This document shows positions 1-11,763 of a stretch of 64,000 bases of DNA, in pieces. Where the stretch lies: assembly GCA_029962745.1 (NCBI GenBank), contig CM057165.1, positions 5,954,709 through 6,018,708 on the forward strand, read 5' to 3'. Position 1 is the first letter of the stretch, and each line of letters starts with the position of its first letter. The notes beneath the pieces were generated by a model. It was not told where the DNA came from. It worked only from the letters and a program-made list of their open reading frames with translations, and made no database searches. This DNA is from Echinometra lucunter (lineage: Eukaryota; Echinodermata; Echinoidea; Camarodonta; Echinometridae). A program made the translations under genes and the position numbers.

Positions 1-740
1 TAAAACTATTTTTTTCCCCAGGTCATTGGTACATCCACACTTCCTCTGCTGTGGGATACTTAAAGTAAAACATTTTATGTCAATAACAGGAATCATTTAG
101 CACATTCAAAAACAAAAACAGCGAAACAAAAGAAGTCATGTCCTCCTAGAGCTGATAGGATCGGACGAAAACATGCCATATCCTGCATCCGCAACAAGTA
201 ACCTGGTTTCTATTTCCTCATACTTGTTCGCCAGGGGAGTGAAAATAAAAATCCCAAGAATTACCACTTCACATTTTCAAGTGAAATCTTCATCTTCAAA
301 AAGAGAAAGAAAAGAAAGAAGAGGAAATCATTATTTATCTCCGCAATCTTTACCATGTTTACTGTAGTGAAATATTATGACGCCCTTTAGATCGGTGATG
401 GCGGGGAGGGGGTGGGGGAAAGTGGCCCTGTTAATGTTTACTGGATTGCTTAGGGTTGATGTTTGTACCCCGAGGGCTGAATTGAGGATTCTCCAACAGA
501 TGTGAGAGCTCTTATTTGAAATTTTCTCTGGCATGCAGTAAACTCCCCCCCCCCCCCAAACAAGCACCCCCCAAAAACCCCAAACCGAAACGAATCGAAG
601 CAAATAAACGAGCGGTGAGCACTATTCCGGCTTCAAGATCCATGGGGAGGGGGGGGGGGGGTTCAGGGGTAACCCGAGTCTCCAATCGCTCCCACCCATA
701 TCTTAAAAACCAATACATGACTGAGAGCCACGATGTTTTG

Positions 741-773
<33 letters not shown>

Positions 774-1786
774 ATTGGTGAAGTGCGGAGACTTACTATA
801 AAGAGTTTCATTGAACTGTATCCGTGTTATCATAGGTCTATGTAAAACTCGAAAGTTAATAAAATAAATGCAACAGAATAAACGACAACAACCCCCTAAA
901 AAAAACCAACAACAAAAACTTAAAGGCAAATATAGCTATGACTTTGTTGTGATGTTGGTAATATAAGTACATAAACGGCAAAATGAGGTCAAATATTTGT
1001 CCCCAGCCCCCTGCCCCTTCCCCACCCTGGACGCAAAGAGATAGGACGTGGGAAAGTGAATTTACTTGATCAATTTTGGCTCTTATATTTTCCTAGAACC
1101 ATTGACATAAATCCAGGAGGCACGAGGGTATACATATCCACCCACTTTTGGAGAGGAAGGGGGGGGGGGGGAGTGGCGTGTACATATACTCTCCCCAATT
1201 TTCAAAGAAGAAATATTTTGATCAATTAGTTTAAATTTTTTTATATATCTATGAGATTAGAAGGTGTGTGGGTTTGTGTGCGAGTGGGTGAGGGTGTGTG
1301 TACACTCGTGTGAGTTCACGCTAGAAATTTCGATCACCATCCCGCCCGCCCCCACTCCTCGAAACGGATTTACGCTGATGCCCAAAACTATCCGGTGGAA
1401 AGCGGTTTGGACCATAAACTCCGCCCCTTTCAAGAAGGAAGGGGTTATGATTAGAAAAAATGAAAGTACTAACATGGCAAAAGATCTCTAACAAACAGGA
1501 CTATACATGCTCTCTAAAGGTCAGGAAACTATGTAGGAAAACCAGCACCAACTCTTGCCTGGAACAAGTACCTCGAAACAGTTTAGTTTGTTCGTAAGGC
1601 GACAATGCAAAATGTTTTGGGACTTTCCCCATATACTCGAAGTACTATTCACGCGGTTTCTCTTGAGATCTCGTCATCCGCATTCCGGCATGGAGGTCAT
1701 TTCGATCAATACCTATGGAGTGGTTCTGATACCCTAGTAACCCTTAACAGGGAAACCCGTCCAACATCTCTAGATTTGTATACTCT
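1..1786. other. Gene-free flank
   Basis: I find no convincing exon on either strand. The stretch holds AT-rich sequence, C and G homopolymers near 543-558, 650-661 and 1160-1171, a short AAAAC microsatellite near 741-771, and a GT-rich patch at 1263-1302. The open frames here are short and have no recognisable protein features. It lies upstream of the duplicated promoter block and could contain distal regulatory sequence, but nothing specific can be pointed to. Confidence 0.6.
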
Positions 1787-2270
1787 TAAAGGGGGTACTC
1801 AATGCTGAAAAATGTTAGTTCATTTAAAAGAGCATGATTTTATTAGCAGAAAATCATTTGCCTCAATTTTTTTTTAAAGTCGTGTTGCCAAGGAAACCCC
1901 CAAATGTAAGATTTCTGGATATTTTTGACCCCTCAGCTGTGACCCAGTTTCAACTGGGTACCCACTTTGACGTCAAAATGACGTCAAAGTGGGTACCTTG
2001 TCGCGCACTTCTAGCAAAATGCGCGCAAGGTATAATACATATTGTACAGTCTTAGCGCGCAGCACAACTGCAATGCGCGAAGCTGGGCACCCACTTTTAC
2101 GTCATACCTCATACTCCAATTTTGGGGTCAACTCTTGACTTTTTATGCGAAAATTAGCCAAAGTGCATTGATTTCGATTGAAATCATCAAATTTTTAATA
2201 TTATTCTTCTTAGAATTCTATTCTCGATCATATATCAAAAAAATATTTACCATTGTGTAATCACTTTAAC
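1787..2270 (+). mobile_element. Dispersed palindrome-bearing repeat R1, copy A
   Basis: A repeat of about 480 bp that recurs in inverse orientation at 53502-53992 with high similarity along its length. Both ends read TTAAAG inward, which suggests a small terminal-inverted-repeat element, possibly with a TTAA target. It contains a perfect 41-bp palindrome at 1957-1997 and a smaller one at 1942-1959. The tandem duplication breakpoint (about 2050) lies inside it, so a third, truncated copy begins at 6785. No protein is encoded, although frames stay open through part of it. Confidence 0.75.
1957..1997. repeat. 41-bp perfect palindrome with paired CRE-like sites
   Basis: Two 19-nt arms (starting GGTACCCACTTTGACGTCA) flank a 3-nt AAA centre, and the arms are exactly complementary. 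Each arm ends in the 8-mer TGACGTCA, the consensus CREB/ATF site, so two such sites lie 3 bp apart. A second small palindrome (ACCCAGTT-TC-AACTGGGT) sits just upstream at 1942-1959. The same palindrome is preserved at 53777-53817 in the other repeat copy. Confidence 0.85.
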
Positions 2271-2413
2271 GGGGATGTGGGACTATAGGGACTACCCTTT
2301 TACGTGTTTTCATGTACAGGCCTCAATAAGACACCCAATCCCTTTTTTTCTTGGGGATATAGAGTTTATGCAGTCAGTGGTGGAGATTTCACGTAATGAG
2401 GGGGGGGGGGGGG

Positions 2414-2643
2414 CGAAGGCAGAATAATGATACCTTGGTGGGTTATTTTTACCTGACTGCTAAGAAAGCATGTGTATGCTTGTTAGTAAGCAACCAGAGG
2501 ACCGACGGCTTTAAGTCCCCTCCGAAGGACTTGGTAATGAGGATTAATACCTTACCAAAGGGCATTAGCGCATCCGCTTGGTTTCGAACCCGGGTACTCC
2601 CGGTTACGAAACCACTGCTCTACCACTGAGCCACAGCGCCTCC
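2414..2643 (-). mobile_element. tRNA-derived SINE (copy in duplication unit 1)
   Basis: Read on the minus strand, the head begins GGCGCTGTGGCTCAGTGG, which has a good polymerase III A box, and continues to a perfect B box GGGTTCGAAACC. The anticodon position would read CGT, as in tRNA-Thr, but the anticodon stem does not pair properly, so this is not a working tRNA gene. An unrelated body of about 150 bp follows and ends against a G homopolymer. SINE is the best explanation. Confidence 0.7.
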
Positions 2644-3167
2644 TCCTTCGCGCGGGAAAAAAAAAAGCTCCCCGAAGATACATGTATACATGTATATCAC
2701 CACACTAATTCGAAATGGATCTGGGAAAGGGTGAATTTTTCATTCTCCCCTGCATTAACAAAGTTTGATAATTCATTTCCATCCCATTACACTTTTGAAG
2801 AGGTTCGCAGATACAAAATCTATCCAAAAAGAAGAAAAAGATGAAAAAAAGCTAACAAAAAAAAATAAATCTTAAGCTTTATAAATCGGCGGGGGGGGGG
2901 GGGGGGCCCCCCCCCATCCCCCGGGATCGCCGCCTATGTATGCAATGTACATATATGTCAGTCAGAGCCCTAAACCGACCCCACAACGATCACAAATCGA
3001 CCCAGTTAGGTTTGTAATATTTTGCTCGATCTGTTGTTAGTCCGATGTCTTTGTGAGTGGGGTATTGGAGAAAGGGATTATACTTGTAATACTCATTGAT
3101 TAAAATCACTGACATGCCAGGGACGGGTATATCCCCCCCCCCCCCACACACACACACACACACTTAC

Positions 3168-3330
3168 ACGTGGCGCACACAATTCTACCCCAGTCACAGT
3201 GGAACCGAGAAGGGGGGCTGCAGCCCCCTTTTTTGAGTAGACACGTTGGCCTCTGTACAATAACGCGGAAATGATTATCCTGGTTTGTACGCTCAGCCCC
3301 CCTTCCACTTTCAAAAACGCTCCGCGGCTT
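3168..3330 (-). repeat. G-rich dispersed repeat R3 (also at 7905-8064)
   Basis: A repeat of about 160 bp bounded by a self-complementary GGGGGGCTGCAGCCCCC stretch and, at the other end, CTTTCAAAAACGCTCCGCGG. Related copies occur at 5521-5690 and, inverted, at 5685-5800, so each duplication unit holds three. It translates to proline- and glycine-rich nonsense in several frames and is not a gene. Confidence 0.65.
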
Positions 3331-3521
3331 CTGGATCACTTTAAGAGTGGTCGAAACAATATTAATCCTATTTTCTGTTTAAAAAAAAATTAAAGATGAA
3401 AAGTACAGAGGAAATGTTTGATCCAGAACACGATCTCAAAGACTTCAAATTATTTTTTGTCGTACATCTTGCAAAGAAAAGAAACCACAAGTACACACCT
3501 TTCTCCTTTTTTCCTTCGGTG

Positions 3522-3638
3522 CTCCGTTTCATGAAACTTCCATGACCAATTTGCTTTCAGCCAGTCAGATGCAAGGAAAGTAGCTTCTAACAGTTTTAAT
3601 ATTGCAACTTGTTATTGATAGGTTTTATGAAACGGAGA
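3522..3638. mobile_element. GTTTCATGAAAC-type MITE (also at 8256-8372)
   Basis: A short element whose ends, CTCCGTTTCATGAAAC and the inverse GTTTTATGAAACGGAG, are complementary. The interior (TTGCTTTCAGCCAGTCAGATGC and so on) resembles the elements at 25015-25160, 23430-23573, 42787-42939 and 58901-59064. This marks a non-autonomous inverted-repeat family scattered through the window. Confidence 0.65.
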
Positions 3639-4658
3639 CTTCATGCTGCGAGGACAGAGAAGATAGGTTTCAACTGGATATACGAGAAATAACATGACTC
3701 TGAGAAATGGCTATTTTAGTTATTTACATATTATAGCTTTTTAAAATCTTAAGAACACTGCCTCTCTACCAGACGTAAGTAAATTTTGGGTCCAAAATTG
3801 ATGTATATGTGCAAAAATCTGTAGATGTAGAAGAGCTTTAGAACTCTATATTTCTCGTATATGAAAGTATGGCGATTCATAGTGATATCAAAATGATGTT
3901 GTCGTTAAGAAAACTATACTCTCAGCTTCCCATTTTTAAGCAGACTACAGTGCGATTAATGCTTAATTGTATGTCGATTTTTATATATCTTTTTATTTTC
4001 ATCTTTTTCGTTTTACTTTTGTGTTTAAGCCGTTTTCCATTATTAAGCGGGGAAAAAGCATGCTGAGCCTTTTTTTAAAATGATCATACCCATCCTTCCT
4101 TTTCATTTTTTTAGAATTATTGTTTTTGCTTTGCCTATGAAGTACTTTAAACGATAGGAAAGTGTGATTCTTCCCCCCCCCCCCCCGAAAATAACTGTTG
4201 GTAAAACGGCTGGGGAGTTTTATTCGCCATGCAGAGAAAAGAAGAGATAGTACTGCTTTGATCTACTCTTGCGCAGAACCATTCGGCCTACCTATCTGGT
4301 CGTAGTGTTCAGTAGGCCTACCCTTCTACCGATCAGGCCCTTCTGTTCTTATGCGGGTTTATAGAGTTCAAATAAATGGATTGTTTTCATAGAAACTTTT
4401 GAAACCATTGTAAATTTCTGAAGAGCAGTGATGTGTTGAAAGAATCTTCAAACCAATTTCTTTTCTAGTATTTCACATTTTCTCGATCTTCGTAAAAAGG
4501 AATGCAGTTCAGGTGAAAGTTTGAAAAGGTTTCGTATTATAAACTAGAAATAAGAACATAAGTTGGCAGGTAAATTGTCATTTCCTAGTTTTGCAACACC
4601 TGGAGAAGGGAAATCCGGGACCGTGTCAGCATGATCGTATAGCGACCAAGTCGGTTGG

Positions 4659-4667
4659 TATAAAAAT
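4659..4667 (+). promoter_or_regulatory. Candidate TATA box, TEP exon 1a
   Basis: TATAAAAAT lies about 200 bp upstream of the exon 1a start codon, in a position compatible with a transcription start near 4690 and a 5' leader of about 170 nt. It is inferred from the sequence only. An identical box is present in the second duplication unit. Confidence 0.45.
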
Positions 4668-4861
4668 CAATTGGCATAATAATATACTCTGCTGGCCATT
4701 AGGAATCTCATTCGTGCTTTTTGCCGCTTAGGGAGAGGTGGCAATTCTTCTTTTGATTTTCATCCGAAAAGATTGAAGAGCTGCATGCATTTTCCTCCTG
4801 TGGTTGGTGAAAACGAAACAACTTGCTGAAGCAGTTGTCACAGACCAGCGTCTCGACCACC

Positions 4862-4935
4862 ATGGCTAGAATAATGCTTGTTTTCGTGATCGCGATCGCG
4901 GCATCACTCGCACCGGGAGGGGTGACTCAACCTGC
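4862..4935 (+). CDS. TEP exon 1a (signal peptide)
   Basis: Starts at an ATG in a strong context (GACCACCATGG). It encodes 24 residues beginning MARIMLVFVIAIAASLA, a typical secretion signal with one basic residue and a long hydrophobic core, and ends at a GTAAGT donor in phase 2. There is no acceptor-like site before the ATG. It is identical to exon 1b, so either copy joined to exon 2 gives the same protein. Confidence 0.85.
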
Positions 4936-7900
4936 GTAAGTAAATGCCCCTCTATTCCAAGCTTTGCTATCTACTTTTTACGTTGTTGTGAACCATCCTT
5001 CATCTTTCCTCTAATGTTTGCCATAAGCAATTTTTGCTACAATTTACTTTACACCCATCCCCCTCTCTATGCATGTCAATTTTCTATTTCACTCCCTGCA
5101 TGCCTTCTCCAGCTCTCTGGCTCTCCTAATTAGCACGGTCGTCATCTCTTTGTTTCTGTCTCCATCTCTCTTTGTCTCTCTCTCCCTCTCACTTTCCATG
5201 TTATTTTACAATCCAAATGCGAGTACTATTCGTAAAGGTTTCTTAAAATAGATTTCGAACTGCCCCCCGAAAAATCGCAAAATGTTTTTATTTTTATTAA
5301 ATTTTGAAAGTAGAAGTACATGTAGGCCTGTATATGGAGCAAAATAACATAATCTGAATTGGTTAGGGAATCTGGTTTTTAAAAAAAGAAGATCGCAAAG
5401 AGTTTTTATTACTAAATGGTGAATTTTCTCCATGTGTTCATGTTAAATCTGGTGTTGTTCTTGGAACGATTTGGGGACCGGCATTATTTATTTGTTTTAG
5501 AAATGACATATCTAACAGGGGCCGCGGAACCGCGGGGGCTGGGGGGTGGGGGGGGGGGGGGCTGCAGCCCGCTCACTTTTTGAGTATACACATAGGCCCC
5601 TGCACAAAAACCCGGAAGTGAATTTTTTGGTGTGTACATGCAGCCCCCCAACTTTCAAAAACGTTCCGCGGTTTCTTTCTGACGGGAGCCGCGGAGCGTT
5701 TTTGAAATTTGGGGGGGCGGGGTAGGGCTGAGCGTGCGAACAAGCATTGCCGCGTTATTGTATAGAGGCAAACGTGTCTACTAAAAAAAAAGTTGGGGGA
5801 ATGCGGGCACAATTGTATGTATTGTATTTAACCGTGAATAAATAAAATAAACGAACAAAACAAACAAACAAACTGTTGCATTTCTACCGGCCTTCGATGG
5901 CCGTAGAGTTTTACAAAATGATATGGAACTAAACATTCGGATTCCCGACTCTAATAATTATAATGAAAAAGATCACGACAATGTCCCGGAAGCTTCAGAA
6001 CATAAATCAGAGAAAACAAACACCTTCCAGTCAAGTAGTTTTTAAATCAAAACTGAGACGGAATAAAACAGATCAAAAGAAAATTTGAATAAAATCGGAA
6101 ACGGAATAAGAAAGTTATGCTTATATAAAATGTTCTTGACCATTGATATAATTTGTAGACGGCTCTCGGTATGTTTTATACAAAATAATTTCACATATTC
6201 TGTATTATCTTGAACACATGTTTACATTCACCTTATCAACTAATATGTTGTGGAGAAAACATCCCTACATTATATATCTTGAGTTCGTCTTAAGAAAATT
6301 TGCTATTCTTAAATAGGCCCTAAGCAAAATGAAAATGTTGAATTATTTATGTACAAAGCATGTTGAGAGTTGTCCATAAAATGATGTTATTGATAGCTGG
6401 TAGTGTAAAAATATGTACAGAAATTTACATATAGCAATAGCTTTCTTATTCCAACATGTTCCAAGTCCGATTTCGGTCAAAGTTTCAATGATCTGTGTCA
6501 TTCTGCATAGCTTTGATTTAAAAACTACTTGACGTGAATGTGTTGGTTTCCTTATAACAATAATAACTTCTAAAAGATTCCGGGACATTGTCATGATCTT
6601 GCATTGAGAAATATTAAAATCGAGAATCCAGACTCTAGATAATTTGTTTCTTTAAAGCTTAGTCATCGAAAGTGGAAATACGAAATAAGATTCAGTCATC
6701 AGCTTATCAAATCTAATACTAGGTGGCATTATTTATATAATATTGACTGGCCTTAATGATGTACCGCAACCTATATCGCCCGATCTTAGCGCGCAGCACA
6801 ACTGCAATGCGCGAAGCTGGGCACCCACTTTTACGTCATACCTCATACTCCAATTTTGGGGTCAACTCTTGACTTTTTATGCGAAAATTAGCCAAAGTGC
6901 ATTGATTTCGATTGAAATCATCAAATTTTTAATATTATTCTTCTTAGAATTCTATTCTCGATCATATATCAAAAAAATATTTACCATTGTGTAATCACTT
7001 TAACGGGGATGTGGGACTATAGGGACTACCCTTTTACGTGTTTTCATGTACAGGCCTCAATAAGACACCCAATCCCTTTTTTTCTTGGGGATATAGAGTT
7101 TATGCAGTCAGTGGTGGAGATTTCACGTAATGAGGGGGGGGGGGGGGGGGGGCGAAGGCAGAATAATGATACCTTGGTGGGTTATTTTTACCTGACTGCT
7201 AAGAAAGCATGTGTATGCTTGTTAGTAAGCAACCAGAGGACCGACGGCTTTAAGTCCCCTCCGAAGGACTTGGTAATGAGGATTAATACCTTACCAAAGG
7301 GCATTAGCGCATCCGCTTGGTTTCGAACCCGGGTACTCCCGGTTACGAAACCACTGCTCTACCACTGAGCCACAGCGCCTCCTCCTTCGCGCGGGAAAAA
7401 AAAAGCTCCCCGAAGATACATGTATACATGTATATCACCACACTAATTCGAAATGGATCTGGGAAAGGGTGAATTTTTCATTCTCCCCTGCATTAACAAA
7501 GTTTGATAATTCATTTCCATCCCATTACACTTTTGAAGAGGTTCGCAGATACAAAATCTATCCAAAAAGAAGAAAAAGATGAAAAAAAGCTAACAAAAAA
7601 AATAAATCTTAAGCTTTATAAATCGGCGGGGGGGGGGGGGGGCACCCCCCCATCCCCCGGGATCGCCGCCTATGTATGCAATGTACATATATGTCAGTCA
7701 GAGCCCTAAACCGACCCCACAACGATCACAAATCGACCCAGTTAGGTTTGTAATATTTTGCTCGATCTGTTGTTAGTCCGATGTCTTTGTGAGTGGGGTA
7801 TTGGAGAAAGGGATTATACTTGTAATACTCATTGATTAAAATCACTGACATGCCAGGGACGGGTATATCCCCCCCCCCCACACACACACACACACACTTA

Positions 7901-10900
7901 CACGTGGCGCACACAATTCTACCCCAGTCACAGTGGAACCGAGAAGGGGGGCTGCAGCCCCCTTTTTTGAGTAGACACGTTGGCCTCTGTACAATAACGC
8001 GGAAATGATTATCCTGGTTTGTACGCTCAGCCCCCCTTCCACTTTCAAAAACGCTCCGCGGCTTCTGGATCACTTTAAGAGTGGTCGAAACAATATTAAT
8101 CCTATTTTTTGTTTAAAAAAAAATTAAAGATGAAAAGTACAGAGGAAATGTTTGATCCAGAACACGATCTCAAAGACTTCAAATTATTTTTTGTCGTACA
8201 TCTTGCAAAGAAAAGAAACCACAAGTACACACCTTTCTCCTTTTTTCCTTCGGTGCTCCGTTTCATGAAACTTCCATGACCAATTTGCTTTCAGCCAGTC
8301 AGATGCAAGGAAAGTAGCTTCTAACAGTTTTAATATTGCAACTTGTTATTGATAGGTTTTATGAAACGGAGACTTCATGCTGCGAGGACAGAGAAGATAG
8401 GTTTCAACTGGATATACGAGAAATAACATGACTCTGAGAAATGGCTATTTTAGTTATTTACATATTATAGCTTTTTAAAATCTTAAGAACACTGCCTCTC
8501 TACCAGACGTAAGTAAATTTTGGGTCCAAAATTGATGTATATGTGCAAAAATCTGTAGATGTAGAAGAGCTTTAGAACTCTATATTTCTCGTATATGAAA
8601 GTATGGCGATTCATAGTGATATCAAAATGATGTTGTCGTTAAGAAAACTATACTCTCAGCTTCCCATTTTTAAGCAGACTACAGTGCGATTAATGCTTAA
8701 TTGTATGTCGATTTTTATATATCTTTTTATTTTCATCTTTTTCGTTTTACTTTTGTGTTTAAGCCGTTTTCCATTATTAAGCGGGGAAAAAGCATGCTGA
8801 GCCTTTTTTTAAAATGATCATACCCATCCTTCCTTTTCATTTTTTTAGAATTATTGTTTTTGCTTTGCCTATGAAGTACTTTAAACGATAGGAAAGTGTG
8901 ATTCTTCCCCCCCCCCCCCCGAAAATAACTGTTGGTAAAACGGCTGGGGAGTTTTATTCGCCATGCAGAGAAAAGAAGAGATAGTACTGCTTTGATCTAC
9001 TCTTGCGCAGAACCATTCGGCCTACCTATCTGGTCGTAGTGTTCAGTAGGCCTACCCTTCTACCGATCAGGCCCTTCTGTTCTTATGCGGGTTTATAGAG
9101 TTCAAATAAATGGATTGTTTTCATAGAAACTTTTGAAACCATTGTAAATTTCTGAAGAGCAGTGATGTGTTGAAAGAATCTTCAAACCAATTTCTTTTCT
9201 AGTATTTCACATTTTCTCGATCTTCGTAAAAAGGAATGCAGTTCAGGTGAAAGTTTGAAAAGGTTTCGTATTATAAACTAGAAATAAGAACATAAGTTGG
9301 CAGGTAAATTGTCATTTCCTAGTTTTGCAACACCTGGAGAAGGGAAATCCGGGACCGTGTCAGCATGATCGTATAGCGACCAAGTCGGTTGGTATAAAAA
9401 TCAATTGGCATAATAATATACTCTGCTGGCCATTAGGAATCTCATTCGTGCTTTTTGCCGCTTAGGGAGAGGTGGCAATTCTTCTTTTGATTTTCATCCG
9501 AAAAGATTGAAGAGCTGCATGCATTTTCCTCCTGTGGTTGGTGAAAACGAAACAACTTGCTGAAGCAGTTGTCACAGACCAGCGTCTCGACCACCATGGC
9601 TAGAATAATGCTTGTTTTCGTGATCGCGATCGCGGCATCACTCGCACCGGGAGGGGTGACTCAACCTGCGTAAGTAAATGCCCCTCTATTCCAAGCTTTG
9701 CTATCTACTTTTTACGTTGTTGTGAACCATCCTTCATCTTTCCTCTAATGTTTGCCATAAGCAATTTTTGCTACAATTTACTTTACACACATCCCCCTCT
9801 CTATGCATGTCAATTTTCTATTTCACTCCCTGCATGCCTTCTCCAGCTCTCTGGCTCTCCTAATTAGCACGGTCGTCATCTCTTTGTTTCTGTCTCCATC
9901 TCTCTTTGTCTCTCTCTCCCTCTCACTTTCCATGTTATTTTACAATCCAAATGCGAGTACTATTCGTAAAGGTTTCTTAAAATAGATTTCGAACTGCCCC
10001 CCGAAAAATCGCAAAATGTTTTTTATTTTTATTAAATTTTGAAAGTAGAAGTACATGTAGGCCTGTATATGGAGCAAAATAACATAATCTGAATTGGTTA
10101 GGGAATCTGGTTTTTAAAAAAAGAAGATCGCAAAGAGTTTTTATTACTAAATGGTGAATTTTCTCCATGTGTTCATGTTAAATCTGGTGTTGTTCTTGGA
10201 ACGATTTGGGGACCGGCATTATTTATTTGTTTTAGAAATGACATATCTAACAGGGGCCGCGGAACCGCGGGGGCTGGGGGTGGGGGGGGGGGGGGGCTGC
10301 AGCCCGCTCACTTTTTGAGTATACACATAGGCCCCTGCACAAAAACCCGGAAGTGAATTTTTTGGTGTGTACATGCAGCCCCCCAACTTTCAAAAACGTT
10401 CCGCGGTTTCTTTCTGACGGGAGCCGCGGAGCGTTTTTGAAATTTGGGGGGCGGGGTTGGGCTGAGCGTGCGAACAAGCATTGCCGCGTTATTGTATAGA
10501 GGCAAACGTGTCTACTAAAAAAAAAGTTGGGGGAATGCGGGCACAATTGTATGTATTGTATTTAACCGTGAATAAATAAAATAAACGAACAAAACAAACA
10601 AACAAACTGTTGCATTTCTACCGGCCTTCGATGGCCGTAGAGTTTTACAAAATGATATGGAACTAAACATTCGGATTCCCGACTCTAATAATTATAATGA
10701 AAAAGATCACGACAATGTCCCGGAAGCTTCAGAACATAAATCAGAGAAAACAAACACCTTCCAGTCAAGTAGTTTTTAAATCAAAACTGAGACGGAATAA
10801 AACAGATCAAAAGAAAATTTGAATAAAATCGGAAAAGGAATAAGAAAGTTATGCTTATATAAAATGTTCTTGACCATTGATATAATTTGTAGACGGCTCT

Positions 10901-11712
10901 CGGTATGTTTTATACAAAATAATTTCACATATTCTGTATTATCTTGAACACATGTTTACATTCACCTTATCAACTAATATGTTGTGGAGAAAACATCCCT
11001 ACATTATATATCTTGAGTTCGTCTTAAGAAAATTTGCTATTCTTAAATAGGCCCTAAGCAAAATGAAAATGTTGAATTATTTATGTACAAAGCATGTTGA
11101 GAGTTGTCCATAAAATGATGTTATTGATAGCTGGTAGTGTAAAAATATGTACAGAAATTTACATATAGCAATAGCTTTCTTATTCCAACATGTTCCAAGT
11201 CCGATTTCGGTCAAAGTTTCAATGATCTGTGTCATTCTGCATAGCTTTGATTTAAAAACTACTTGACGTGAATGTGTTGGTTTCCTTATAACAATAATAA
11301 CTTCTAAAAGATTCCGGGACATTGTCATGATCTTGCATTGAGAAATATTAAAATCGAGAATCCAGACTCTAGATAATTTGTTTCTTTAAAGCTTAGTCAT
11401 CGAAAGTGGAAATACGAAATAAGATTCAGTCATCAGCTTATCAAATCTAATACTAGGTGGCATTATTTATATAATATTGACTGGCCTTAATGATGTACCG
11501 CAACCTATATCGCCCGATCTGAATCCGATATGGCGCGGGCAATATTGGATTCAGAGAGGGCGATATCAGAGGCGTCGATCCATTTTTCGGATTGGGGGGG
11601 GGGGGGCAAGACGACCAAGCGGAGATGAACCCACGGCTACTGATCGTATATATATATATATAAGTATTTGTACACACACACACACACACACCCTCACATA
11701 TATGTATGTATG

Positions 11713-11763
<51 letters not shown>

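Larger units (their letters stand above)
2050..6783 (+). repeat. Tandem duplication, unit 1 (4,734 bp)
   Basis: This block is repeated head-to-tail immediately downstream (6784-11517). The offset is 4,734 bp at the signal-peptide exon and at the boundary. By eye I saw about four base substitutions plus length differences in G, C, A and T runs. The block carries a SINE, a MITE, several copies of a G-rich dispersed repeat, the TEP promoter and signal-peptide exon, and a foldback repeat. The left breakpoint falls inside repeat R1. Confidence 0.93.
6784..11517 (+). repeat. Tandem duplication, unit 2 (4,734 bp)
   Basis: Second copy of the block, starting in the middle of repeat R1 with no R1 left half. 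The junction sequence (around 6781-6790) reads from the MITE end into R1. TCT is shared by both parental breakpoints (2050-2052 and 11518-11520), which is 3 bp of microhomology. Differences from unit 1 are very few: for example C/A at 5051 versus 9786, and C/A near 6101 versus 10836. Confidence 0.93.

Noticed and set aside
2566..2641. tRNA-Thr(CGT)-like gene on the minus strand
   Set aside because: A and B boxes are good, but the anticodon stem does not pair and a SINE body follows, so it is a tRNA-derived SINE head.
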